Assembly: GCA_002398405.1 (NCBI GenBank)
Contig: DGYN01000018.1
Location: 1-16,494 of the forward strand
Length of the DNA stretch: 16,494 nucleotides
Reading direction: 5' to 3'
DNA from: Caulobacteraceae bacterium UBA5005
GTDB lineage: Bacteria; Pseudomonadota; Alphaproteobacteria; Caulobacterales; Caulobacteraceae
A program made the position numbers and the translations under genes. The notes beneath the pieces were generated by a model. That model made no database searches. It saw nothing but the letters and a program-made list of their open reading frames with translations, and was not told where the DNA came from. Below are positions 1 through 5,936 of the stretch, piece after piece (position 1 is the stretch's first letter; each line of letters starts with the position of its first letter).

Positions 1-34
1 CCCTCCCGCCGCCGCGCTTCGCTTGCGGGGGAGG
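1..34. repeat. Fragment of an intergenic inverted-repeat element at the window edge
   Basis: The first bases read CCCTCCCGC and, after a short GC-rich loop, GCGGGGGAGG, so the two ends can pair. The CTCCC/GGGAG composition resembles the long inverted repeat at 14894-15060. The element is probably cut by the window start, so its full length and family cannot be judged. Confidence 0.35.
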
Positions 35-44
35 TAGGAAAGCG

Positions 45-73
45 TTGCTAGCAGGGACCACCCTGCCTATAAG
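45..73 (+). promoter_or_regulatory. Candidate housekeeping promoter of tRNA-Pro(GGG)
   Basis: A -35-like TTGCTA (45-50) and a -10-like TATAAG (68-73) are separated by exactly 17 bp. Transcription would begin near position 80, about a dozen bases before the mature tRNA. The spacing and the very short leader are typical of bacterial tRNA promoters. The boxes were matched by eye only. Confidence 0.5.
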
Positions 74-92
74 GCCCGTTCCTCGGAACGGC

Positions 93-169
<77 letters not shown>

Positions 170-188
170 TTCCGAGGGTGAGGAGCGA

Positions 189-237
189 CCCGCCGCGTTC
201 GCGGCGGGAATCGAATGGCCAACAATTTGGCCATTCG
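189..237. repeat. Two consecutive perfect hairpins after tRNA-Pro
   Basis: The first hairpin pairs CCCGCCGC (189-196) with GCGGCGGG (201-208) around a GTTC loop. The second pairs CGAATGGCCAA (212-222) with TTGGCCATTCG (227-237), a perfect 11-bp stem with a CAAT loop. Neither has a T-tract, so they are not classical intrinsic terminators. They could protect or process the tRNA 3' trailer, help end transcription, or form part of the leader of the gene at 309. Confidence 0.6.
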
Positions 238-308
238 CGCGACGAACGCGGAGGCCGGCGGCCGACGCAGGCCATTACCCAAATCCCAAGTCATGCTACG
301 CAGGGCGA

Positions 309-932
309 ATGACCCTCGCCCCACGCCTCGCGGCCGTCACGCTCGCTGTTCTGCTGGCCGCCCCCGCCTTCGCCCAGCCGCCGCGCAACTACGCCCGCTG
401 CTCCGCCGCCGAGCGCAACACCGCCACCCTTTCCAAGACCGTTTTCCCGACGGCGACCTTTGAGATGGTCGAGGACGAGGTGACCCCGCCGCGCCCGCAG
501 CCGGGGCCCGGTCCCTTCTTTCTCAAGCACGGCCTGGAGAAGCTGACCCTGCCGGACGGGACCACCCTCGAGATCAATCAGGGCGGCTGTAATTTCCACG
601 GCAACGCCTACCGCTTCCGCATCGCCAAGGACACGACCCCCACCAGCGAGACCAAGCACTGGCTCGACAAGGCGATCGGGCTCGTCAGCCAGATCGAGAA
701 GGGCAATGTCGACAGCATGGTCGACCTGCCGGCGCTCAAACGTGTGCTGCAGACCCGGGTCGCCGATCCGAAGGCCAGGCCCTTCGATGCTGGCGGCAGC
801 CTCGACGGCATCGTCCCGCAGGGCGGCGGCGAAGACCGGGGCCGGATTTCGGAAGCTTACCTGGTGACCATCAACCAGCGCCGCGAGGACACCACCCTGG
901 TCTCGATCCAGTACATCATCGGGCCGCTCTGA
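309..932 (+). CDS. Predicted exported protein of unknown function
   Basis: The gene encodes 207 residues that I do not recognise. The N-terminus is a clear Sec signal peptide: one Arg, a long Ala/Leu/Val core, and an AFAQ-type type I cleavage site near residues 20-23, so the mature protein should be periplasmic or secreted. The mature part has two cysteines, one in an ARCSAAE context near the N-terminus and one in GGCNFHG mid-protein, which could form a disulfide. No enzyme motif or membrane segment is visible after the signal. The open frame runs upstream to position 45, but that part overlaps tRNA-Pro. The ATG at 309, placed directly before the signal peptide, is the sensible start, although its ribosome site (AGGG at 302-305) is unusually close. 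The gene converges on the DUF2842 gene across an inverted repeat. Confidence 0.8.
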   Translation: MTLAPRLAAVTLAVLLAAPAFAQPPRNYARCSAAERNTATLSKTVFPTATFEMVEDEVTPPRPQPGPGPFFLKHGLEKLTLPDGTTLEINQGGCNFHGNAYRFRIAKDTTPTSETKHWLDKAIGLVSQIEKGNVDSMVDLPALKRVLQTRVADPKARPFDAGGSLDGIVPQGGGEDRGRISEAYLVTINQRREDTTLVSIQYIIGPL

Positions 933-962
933 CCCGTCACCCCTCCACCGTCACCCCCTCAA

Positions 963-1078
963 CCGTCACCCCCGGACTTGTTCCGGGGGCCGGACGTTCC
1001 GCGGCTCAGATCGCGAAATCGCAGGCGCACAGCCTGGGTCATCTTCTGCCCCCCGGAACAAGTCCGGGGGGTGACGGT
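963..1078. repeat. Paired palindromic repeat between convergent genes
   Basis: The left arm (963-989) and right arm (1050-1078) are inverted copies of one roughly 28-bp unit that reads GTCACCCCCGGAC and then TTGTTCCGGGGG. The right copy has one extra G. Each copy is itself nearly palindromic (CCCCCGGA, five-base loop, TCCGGGGG), so it can fold alone or as one long stem around about 60 bases. Short CCGTCACCCC echoes occur at 934-957. The position between two convergent genes fits a bidirectional terminator or a REP-like element. Confidence 0.75.
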
Positions 1079-1081
1079 GAA

Positions 1082-1309
1082 TTAAGGGCGCGCGCTATCG
1101 CTCTTCGGCTTCTTCTTCACCGTCTCCATCCAGAACAGGATCGGCATCACCGGCACGGCCCAGCCCAGGCCCGCGACCGCGTAATAGATCATCTCCAGCA
1201 CGCGGTTGTCCGGCACGAACAGCGACAGGCTGCCGGCGAGCCAGATCCAGAACAGCACGAAAATGCAGATGAAGATCGAGCCGAGGATTTTCTTCGCGCG
1301 GACGGGCAT
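1082..1309 (-). CDS. DUF2842 family small membrane protein
   Basis: The protein has 75 residues and two predicted transmembrane segments, roughly residues 10-32 and 40-61, with a basic N-terminus (MPVRAKKILG) and a lysine-rich tail (KKKPK). The YYAVAGLGWAVP and FWME motifs near the second helix match the alphaproteobacterial DUF2842 family, whose function is unknown. I chose the ATG at 1309 because GGAG lies five bases upstream. A GTG ten codons earlier sits inside the terminator hairpin of the preceding gene and is unlikely. The gene lies downstream of the GlsB-like gene on the same strand, but a terminator separates them, so co-expression would need read-through or a local promoter. Confidence 0.82.
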   Translation of the reverse strand: MPVRAKKILGSIFICIFVLFWIWLAGSLSLFVPDNRVLEMIYYAVAGLGWAVPVMPILFWMETVKKKPKSDSARP

Positions 1310-1322
1310 GTCGGCTCCAATG

Positions 1323-1350
1323 AAAAACGGGCGGCCCACCGGACCGCCCG
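1323..1350 (-). terminator. Intrinsic terminator of the GlsB-like gene
   Basis: Read on the minus strand, CGGGCGG (1350-1344) pairs with CCGCCCG (1334-1328), and the stem runs straight into TTTTT (1327-1323). This is a textbook rho-independent terminator about 30 bases after the GlsB-like stop codon and just before the DUF2842 ribosome site. Confidence 0.8.
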
Positions 1351-1378
1351 TCTCCTTAATGGCTAAGGTCGCGACCGG

Positions 1379-1639
1379 CTAGCGGGCGAGCCTGCGGCCC
1401 CTGAACATACCCATCAGCGCCAGAAGGATAACCGCCCCGAGCACCGCGGCGCCAAGGCTGGGCAGGACGCCTTCGTAGCCGACGCCCAACATGCTCAGCA
1501 GGAACTTGCCGATGATCGCCCCGACCAGGCCGACAATCAGGTTCACGAACAGGCCGTGATCACGCTTCATGATCTTCTCCGCGATCCAGCCGGCGAAGAC
1601 GCCGACGACGATGGCGAGAAGCCAACCAACTCCAGACAT
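1379..1639 (-). CDS. GlsB/YeaQ/YmgE family stress-response membrane protein
   Basis: This 86-residue, Gly/Ala/Val/Leu-rich inner-membrane protein has three predicted hydrophobic segments, about residues 4-20, 30-50 and 58-80. It ends in a basic tail (FRGRRLAR). The features GWIAEKIMKRD, NLIVGLVGAIIG and the closing LLALMGMF match the transglycosylase-associated (GlsB/YeaQ/YmgE) family. The old name is misleading, since these proteins have no known enzymatic activity and are mainly known as stress-induced membrane proteins. AAGGAG eight bases before the ATG supports the start. A candidate EcfG-type general-stress promoter lies at 1666-1693, and a strong terminator follows, so the gene is probably monocistronic. 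Confidence 0.9.
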   Translation of the reverse strand: MSGVGWLLAIVVGVFAGWIAEKIMKRDHGLFVNLIVGLVGAIIGKFLLSMLGVGYEGVLPSLGAAVLGAVILLALMGMFRGRRLAR

Positions 1640-1665
1640 GGTCCATCTCCTTGTGTGTTGCTGAG

Positions 1666-1693
1666 GAAATGTCCGCTGGCCGCAAGGGGTTCC
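1666..1693 (-). promoter_or_regulatory. Candidate EcfG (SigT-type) general-stress promoter of the GlsB-like gene
   Basis: On the minus strand GGAAC (1693-1689) is followed after 17 bp by CATTT (1671-1667). The alphaproteobacterial EcfG consensus is about GGAAC, 16-17 bp, CGTT, so only one -10 base differs. Transcription would start near 1659, leaving about 20 bases before the ATG, enough for the AAGGAG site. GlsB/YeaQ genes are frequent EcfG targets. The match was made by eye without background statistics. Confidence 0.45.
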
Positions 1694-1708
1694 GCCGCCC
1701 CTCCAAGC

Positions 1709-1734
1709 TTGACAATAACTTGTGTCGCATTCTT
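1709..1734 (+). promoter_or_regulatory. Weak candidate promoter of ctaA
   Basis: TTGACAA (1709-1715) is a perfect -35, and 11 bp later GCATTCTT (1727-1734) loosely resembles the Caulobacter SigA -10 (GCTAnAWC). The spacing is acceptable for that consensus, but the -10 is poor. The site lies in the divergent interval between the GlsB-like gene and ctaA. Confidence 0.3.
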
Positions 1735-1762
1735 GCCTGATTGCGACGATCAGAAGGCCCAG

Positions 1763-2794
1763 ATGACCTCATTCCTCAAAGACGACCGCTCCAAAGCCGT
1801 CGCCTGGTGGCTGTTCGCGACCGCGCTCCTGGTTCTGGCCATGGTGGTGGTCGGCGGCGCGACCCGGCTGACGGACTCCGGCCTGTCGATCACCGAGTGG
1901 AAACCGGTCACCGGCGCGATCCCGCCGATGAACGAGGCTGACTGGGCCGCGGAGTTTTCCAAGTACCAGCAGATCCCGCAGTTTTCTCAAGTGAACCCCG
2001 ACATGACTGTCGCCGAGTTCAAGGGCATCTATTGGTGGGAGTGGGCGCACCGGTTCCTCGGCCGCCTGGTCGGCGTGGTCTTCGCCGTCCCCTTCGCCTA
2101 CTTCCTGATCCGCCGGGAAATTCCTCAGCGGCTGATCTGGCGCTGTTTTGGCCTGCTGCTGCTCGGCGGGCTGCAGGGCCTGGTCGGCTGGTGGATGGTG
2201 TCGAGCGGCCTGTCCGAGCGCGTCTCCGTCGCCCCCGAGCGGCTGATGCTCCACCTGGGCCTGGCCCTCATCCTCTTTGGCGCCCTGATCTGGTGCGGCC
2301 TGGAGGCCGCCTACGGCAAGGGCCGCGAGACCGCCTACGGTCCCTGGGCCCGCGGGGGCCTGGGCCTTGCCGCGCTCCTCTATGTCCAATCCCTGCTGGG
2401 GGGCCTGGTGGCGGCCAACGACGCCGGCCGGGTCTATACCGACTGGCCGCTGATGGGCGGGCGCCTGCTGCCCGAAGGCTATTGGGCCGGCGACCTGTGG
2501 ACCACCATCGCCCACAACCAGGCTTCCACCCAGCTGCACCACCGGCTGATGGCCTATCTCGTCGTGGTCCTGATCATCGCCTTCGCCGGCCAGGCCTCCC
2601 GCTCGCGCCACGTCCAGCCCGAGGTGAGGCGAGGGGCCTATGTCCTGGGTTTGGGCGTCGCGATCCAGGCTTTGCTGGGGATTGCGACCCTGATGATGGT
2701 CTCTCCGCTCAGCCTCGCCATCGCCCACCAGATCGCCGCCACCCTGCTCCTGGCCATCGCCGTAACCGTCACCTGGCGCGCCCGCCGGGTTTAG
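1763..2794 (+). CDS. ctaA: Heme A synthase (CtaA/COX15 family)
   Basis: This membrane protein oxidises the C8 methyl group of heme O to the formyl group of heme A, the cofactor of aa3-type cytochrome oxidases. The 343 residues form about eight transmembrane helices. Family hallmarks are GGATRLTDSGLSITEWKP near the first helix, WEWAHRFLGR with H96, MLHLGL with H164, LHHRLMAY with H260, and AHQIAA with H322. These are the four histidines expected as heme ligands, and H260-H322 keeps the usual 62-residue spacing. The open frame extends further upstream, but residues before the ATG at 1763 overlap the minus-strand GlsB-like gene, and AGAAGG precedes this ATG. No other cytochrome oxidase gene is adjacent. 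The stop codon overlaps the palindrome at 2794. Confidence 0.96.
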   Translation: MTSFLKDDRSKAVAWWLFATALLVLAMVVVGGATRLTDSGLSITEWKPVTGAIPPMNEADWAAEFSKYQQIPQFSQVNPDMTVAEFKGIYWWEWAHRFLGRLVGVVFAVPFAYFLIRREIPQRLIWRCFGLLLLGGLQGLVGWWMVSSGLSERVSVAPERLMLHLGLALILFGALIWCGLEAAYGKGRETAYGPWARGGLGLAALLYVQSLLGGLVAANDAGRVYTDWPLMGGRLLPEGYWAGDLWTTIAHNQASTQLHHRLMAYLVVVLIIAFAGQASRSRHVQPEVRRGAYVLGLGVAIQALLGIATLMMVSPLSLAIAHQIAATLLLAIAVTVTWRARRV

Positions 2795-2811
2795 CGGTAA
2801 CATATTACCGC
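2794..2811. repeat. Perfect palindrome between ctaA and rplM
   Basis: GCGGTAA, CATA, TTACCGC form a perfect 7-bp inverted repeat that begins on the last base of the ctaA stop codon and ends 21 bp before the rplM -35 box. There is no T-tract. It may be a short terminator hairpin or a dimeric regulator's operator; the sequence alone cannot decide. Confidence 0.5.
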
Positions 2812-2832
2812 ATCGGCAAAGTCCATTGCTGG

Positions 2833-2860
2833 TTGACTTTGTGTAAAGTCACCGCTAATC
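2833..2860 (+). promoter_or_regulatory. Promoter of the rplM-rpsI operon
   Basis: TTGACT (2833-2838) is followed after 15 bp by GCTAATC (2854-2860). This fits well with the Caulobacter housekeeping consensus TTGACGS, 10-14 bp, GCTAnAWC. Transcription would begin near 2867, giving a leader of about 25 bases before the rplM ATG, too short for an elaborate ribosomal-protein leader. Confidence 0.65.
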
Positions 2861-2891
2861 CCGCCCCCTTGTTTTTGACGGACCTTCTCAC

Positions 2892-3368
2892 ATGAACAGC
2901 AAGACCACGGCTTCGCTGAAGCCGGCCGATGTCGAGCAAAAGTGGATCACCATCGACGCCGAAGGCGTCGTGGTCGGCCGCCTCGCCACCTTCATCGCCA
3001 TGCGCCTGCGCGGCAAGCATCGCCCCGACTACACCCCCAACGTCGATTGCGGCGACTATGTCGTCGTCACCAACGTCGAAAAGGTGAAGCTCACCGGCCG
3101 TAAGCTCGACCAGAAGGTCTACTACCGCCACACCGGCTATCCGGGCGGCATCAAGGAACGCAAGGCCGGCCACATCCTCAATGGCCGTTTCCCCGAGCGT
3201 GTCCTGCAAAAGGCCGTCGAGCGCATGCTGCCCAAGGAAAGCCCCTTGGCCCGCGCCCAGATGACCCACCTTCGCCTCTACTCGGGCGCCGAACACCCCC
3301 ATGAAGCCCAGAACCCTGAAGTCATCGACTTCAAGGCGCTGAACGCCAAGAACGCGCGGAGCCAATAG
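2892..3368 (+). CDS. rplM: 50S ribosomal protein L13
   Basis: L13 binds 23S rRNA early in assembly of the large subunit. The 158-residue protein has the expected order of motifs: WITIDAEGVVVGRLAT near the N-terminus, GKHRPDYTPNVDCGDYVVV in the core, YYRHTGYPGGIKERKA in the middle, and PHEAQNPEVIDF near the end. A short N-terminal extension (about 14 residues) and a lysine/asparagine tail are usual in alphaproteobacteria. The ATG has little Shine-Dalgarno sequence (only ACGGA upstream), so the start rests on the conserved N-terminus and its position after the promoter. rpsI follows after four bases, the near-universal L13-S9 pairing. Confidence 0.98.
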   Translation: MNSKTTASLKPADVEQKWITIDAEGVVVGRLATFIAMRLRGKHRPDYTPNVDCGDYVVVTNVEKVKLTGRKLDQKVYYRHTGYPGGIKERKAGHILNGRFPERVLQKAVERMLPKESPLARAQMTHLRLYSGAEHPHEAQNPEVIDFKALNAKNARSQ

Positions 3369-3372
3369 AATC

Positions 3373-3849
3373 ATGACCGATGCTCCCACTGGGATGGACG
3401 CCCTCGCGGGCCTCTCCACCACCGCCGAAGCCCAAGCCCCGGCCGTGCAAAAGGTTGACGCTCAAGGCCGCGCCTATGCGACCGGCAAGCGCAAGAACGC
3501 CATCGCCAAGGTCTGGATCAAGCCGGGCAAGGGCTCGATCACCATCAACGGCCGCGACCAGGAAATCTATTTCGCCCGTCCCGTGCTGCGCATGATGATC
3601 GCCCAGCCGATGCAGGTCACCGACCGCGCCGGCCAGTTCGACGTCGTCGTCTCGGTCCAGGGCTCGGGCCTTTCGGGCCAGGCCGGCGCGATCCGTCACG
3701 GCATCTCCAAGGCGCTCACCTATTACGAGCCGAGCCTGCGCCCGGTCCTGAAGCCGCACGGCTTCCTGACGCGCGATAGCCGCGTCGTTGAGCGTAAGAA
3801 GTACGGCCGCGCCAAGGCGCGCCGCAGCTTCCAGTTCTCGAAGCGCTAG
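3373..3849 (+). CDS. rpsI: 30S ribosomal protein S9
   Basis: S9 sits in the head of the small subunit, and its basic C-terminal tail contacts tRNA in the P site. The protein has 158 residues. The core begins around residue 35 with YATGKRKNAIAKVW, contains IYFARPVLRMMI and GQAGAIRHGISKAL, and ends in the diagnostic GRAKARRSFQFSKR tail. The first 30 or so residues are an Ala/Pro-rich extension seen in alphaproteobacterial S9. The start lies four bases after the rplM stop, with GGAG inside the end of rplM as ribosome site, suggesting translational coupling. A strong terminator closes the operon. Confidence 0.98.
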   Translation: MTDAPTGMDALAGLSTTAEAQAPAVQKVDAQGRAYATGKRKNAIAKVWIKPGKGSITINGRDQEIYFARPVLRMMIAQPMQVTDRAGQFDVVVSVQGSGLSGQAGAIRHGISKALTYYEPSLRPVLKPHGFLTRDSRVVERKKYGRAKARRSFQFSKR

Positions 3850-3874
3850 GTTACGGGGACATTCCCCGGATCGG

Positions 3875-3907
3875 GGGCGCTTCGGGTCAAACCGGAGCGC
3901 CCTTTTT
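3875..3907 (+). terminator. Intrinsic terminator of rplM-rpsI
   Basis: GGGCGCTTCGG pairs with CCGGAGCGCCC (3892-3902), with one wobble/mismatch region near the loop, and is followed directly by TTTTT (3903-3907). It lies about 26 bases after the rpsI stop and separates the ribosomal operon from argC. Confidence 0.88.
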
Positions 3908-3923
3908 CTTTGGAGTTTGAGCC

Positions 3924-4862
3924 ATGGCCAAGGTCTATATCGATGGTGAAGCAGGCACGACCGGCCTTCGCATCCGCGAGCGCCTGGCGGCCCGCACCGA
4001 CATCCAGCTGATCTCCATCGATCCCGCCCGGCGCAAGGAGCCGGCCGCGCGCGCCGAGATGCTGAACCAGGCCGATCTCGTCATTCTCTGCCTGCCCGAC
4101 GATGCGTCGCGGGAAGCGGTTAGCCTGATCGAAAGTCCGTCAGTGAAGGTCATCGACGCTTCGACCGCCTTCCGCACCGCGGCCGGGTGGGCCTTCGGCT
4201 TTCCCGAGTGCAACAGCGGCCAGCGGGCGGCGATCCAGGCGGCGATGCGGGTCTCCAACCCGGGCTGCTATTCGACGGGCGCCATCTCGCTGCTCGCCCC
4301 CCTGGTCCGCGACGGCCTGATCGCGCCCGGCCATCCCCTGACCATCAATGCGGTCAGCGGCTACACTGGCGGCGGCAAGAGCATGATCGCCGAGTTTGAG
4401 GACAAGGCGGGCGAGACCTATGTCGAAACCCCGTTCCGGCTCTACGCCATGGGGCTGACCCACAAGCACGTCCCTGAGATCGTCGAGCACAGTGGCCTGA
4501 CCCGCAAACCCGTCTTCGCCCCGTCCGTCGGCCGCTATGCCCAGGGCATGCTGGTCAACATCCCCCTACACCTGGACACTCTGCCGGGCGCCCCGACGCT
4601 CGGTGACCTGCAGGCCAGCCTCGCCAAGGCCTATGAGGGCGAACAGTTCGTCGAGGTGGCTTCACTGGAAGAAGCCGCCGCTCTGAAGACCCTGGATCCG
4701 GAAGGACTCAACGGCACGAACAGGCTCAAGCTCTTTGTCTTCGGCAACGCCGAGCAGGTCATGCTTACGGCTCTGCTCGACAACCTTGGCAAGGGCGCGT
4801 CGGGCGCGGCTGTGCAGAACATGAACCTGATGCTGGGTCTGCCGGAGGGGGCGGGGCTTTAA
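3924..4862 (+). CDS. argC: N-acetyl-gamma-glutamyl-phosphate reductase, type 2
   Basis: ArgC catalyses the NADPH-dependent reduction of N-acetylglutamyl phosphate to the semialdehyde, the third step of arginine synthesis, in the cytoplasm. At 312 residues it has the length of the shorter type 2 enzymes. The N-terminal nucleotide-binding motif is DGEAGTTGLRIRERL (residues 7-21). The catalytic cysteine is C115 in VSNPGCYSTGA, and the conserved histidines are in THKHVPEI (H180, H182). The dimerisation half contains SGYTGGGKSM, typical of this class. GGAG nine bases upstream supports the ATG. It lies directly after the rpsI terminator; no clear promoter is seen in the short gap, so expression may depend on a weak promoter near or within the terminator, or on read-through. 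Confidence 0.96.
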   Translation: MAKVYIDGEAGTTGLRIRERLAARTDIQLISIDPARRKEPAARAEMLNQADLVILCLPDDASREAVSLIESPSVKVIDASTAFRTAAGWAFGFPECNSGQRAAIQAAMRVSNPGCYSTGAISLLAPLVRDGLIAPGHPLTINAVSGYTGGGKSMIAEFEDKAGETYVETPFRLYAMGLTHKHVPEIVEHSGLTRKPVFAPSVGRYAQGMLVNIPLHLDTLPGAPTLGDLQASLAKAYEGEQFVEVASLEEAAALKTLDPEGLNGTNRLKLFVFGNAEQVMLTALLDNLGKGASGAAVQNMNLMLGLPEGAGL

Positions 4863-4951
4863 ATAGCCGATCGACCACACGGAATAGTTCAAAAGACCAA
4901 TGCAACGGTAAGTCGAGGCTGGGGTTATCTCATCGCAGAAGGATATGCGTG

Positions 4952-5326
4952 ATGACTAATGTTCCCATTCTCGTTGTTGAAGATGATCTGTTGTCCAACC
5001 TCGAGATTTGCGAATCATTGCGTGAAAGCGGCTTTGAAGTCCTTGAGGTTTCCGGCGCGCGCAGCGCCTATCAGGTGCTTGAAAAGAGCCGTCCCCTTCA
5101 GGCGCTTGTCACGGATGTAAACCTTGGCCCCGGCGCTGACGGCTATGAGATCGCCCGTTTCGCCCGCGCGGCCTATCCGAACCTCGCGGTCATCTATGTT
5201 TCCGCCTCCTCCGCCCATCGCAAGATCAAGGAGGGCGTCGCGCGGTCGGAATTCATCGCCAAACCCTATGAGGCGCGCGATGTGGTGGCAGCCCTGCACA
5301 GAACCATCGCCATCGAGGCGGCGTAG
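4952..5326 (+). CDS. Stand-alone receiver-domain response regulator
   Basis: The protein has 124 residues and consists only of a CheY-like receiver domain. The acidic pocket is E10-D11-D12, the phosphoacceptor is D55 in LVTDVNLG, the switch serine is S84 in VIYVSASS, and the conserved lysine is K104 in FIAKPYE. There is no DNA-binding or enzymatic output domain, so it probably acts by protein contact or as a phosphate shuttle. No histidine kinase is adjacent, so its partner is unknown. AGAAGGA eight bases before the ATG supports this start; an in-frame GTG directly before it is an alternative. By my count, only about half of the first 36 codons end in G or C, against about 80% in neighbouring argC, so its base usage stands out. 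Confidence 0.93.
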   Translation: MTNVPILVVEDDLLSNLEICESLRESGFEVLEVSGARSAYQVLEKSRPLQALVTDVNLGPGADGYEIARFARAAYPNLAVIYVSASSAHRKIKEGVARSEFIAKPYEARDVVAALHRTIAIEAA

Positions 5327-5353
5327 TCGCGGTTGAATTCCTGACATCGTCGC

Positions 5354-5379
5354 GTAACTTTTGCCCCAAATGATCCGTA
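5354..5379 (+). promoter_or_regulatory. Candidate ECF-type (SigF-like) promoter of msrB
   Basis: GTAACT (5354-5359) is followed after exactly 16 bp by CGTA (5376-5379). As I recall it, the Caulobacter SigF consensus is close to GTAACC, 16 bp, CGAA, and that regulon includes methionine sulfoxide reductases. The match is five of six and three of four bases. Transcription would start near 5386, about 25 bases before the msrB start. By-eye match only. Confidence 0.33.
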
Positions 5380-5410
5380 GACTACGTAAAAGCGTATGGG
5401 AGGCATGATG

Positions 5411-5923
5411 ATGCAGCATGATCGACGCACGATCCTTTTCGGAAGCGTGGGCTTTATGGGCCTTGCGGCCTGCGGTCAGGTCGCCGCCCAGTCGAAGGCC
5501 GGCTACGCCCCCGACGCCAAGTTCGCCGCTTCGCCCTTCCGCAAGATCAGCGACGCGGAATGGAAGCGCCGCCTTCAGCCCATCGACAGCTACCAAATCC
5601 TGCGCCACGAGGACACCGAGTTCGCCGGCAGCGGCCCGTTCCTCAATGAAAAACGCAAGGGAACCTTCATCTGCCGCGGCTGCGACCTGCCGCTGTTCAA
5701 GTCCGAGTGGAAATACGAAAGCGGCACCGGCTGGCCGAGCTTCTTCGACGGCATGAAGGAGAACATCGGCGTCAAGTCCGACCGGCTCCTCGGCTATGAG
5801 CGGATCGAGTACCACTGCGCCCAATGCCTGGGCCACCAGGGCCACATCTTCAACGACGGCCCGCGTCCGACCGGCCTGCGCTACTGCAACAACGGCTATT
5901 CGCTGAAGTTCGTCCCGGCGTAG
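5411..5923 (+). CDS. msrB: Exported peptide-methionine (R)-S-oxide reductase MsrB
   Basis: MsrB reduces the R form of methionine sulfoxide in oxidised proteins. The 170-residue product has a SelR domain at about residues 45-168. C88/C91 (CRGC) and C136/C139 (CAQC) form the structural zinc site. GTGWPSFF and HQGHIFNDGP are the family signatures. C159 in RYCNNGYSLKF is the catalytic cysteine. The N-terminus has a twin arginine (DRRTILFG, residues 4-11), a hydrophobic stretch, and LAAC (C21), so export by Tat and either lipidation at C21 or cleavage at AAQ is plausible. Several ATGs lie close together (5396, 5405, 5408, 5411); GGGAGG at 5398-5403 best serves 5411 or 5408. It converges on phaC across an inverted repeat. 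Confidence 0.93.
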   Translation: MQHDRRTILFGSVGFMGLAACGQVAAQSKAGYAPDAKFAASPFRKISDAEWKRRLQPIDSYQILRHEDTEFAGSGPFLNEKRKGTFICRGCDLPLFKSEWKYESGTGWPSFFDGMKENIGVKSDRLLGYERIEYHCAQCLGHQGHIFNDGPRPTGLRYCNNGYSLKFVPA

Positions 5924-5936
5924 CTCTTCACCGCCG

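Noticed and set aside
1769..2803. 344-codon minus-strand frame across ctaA
   Set aside because: Antisense to an unmistakable membrane enzyme; the product is Gly/Gln/His/Asp-rich with no motif.
2867..2891. L13-type autoregulatory leader before rplM
   Set aside because: The predicted leader is only about 25 bases and shows no stable stem.
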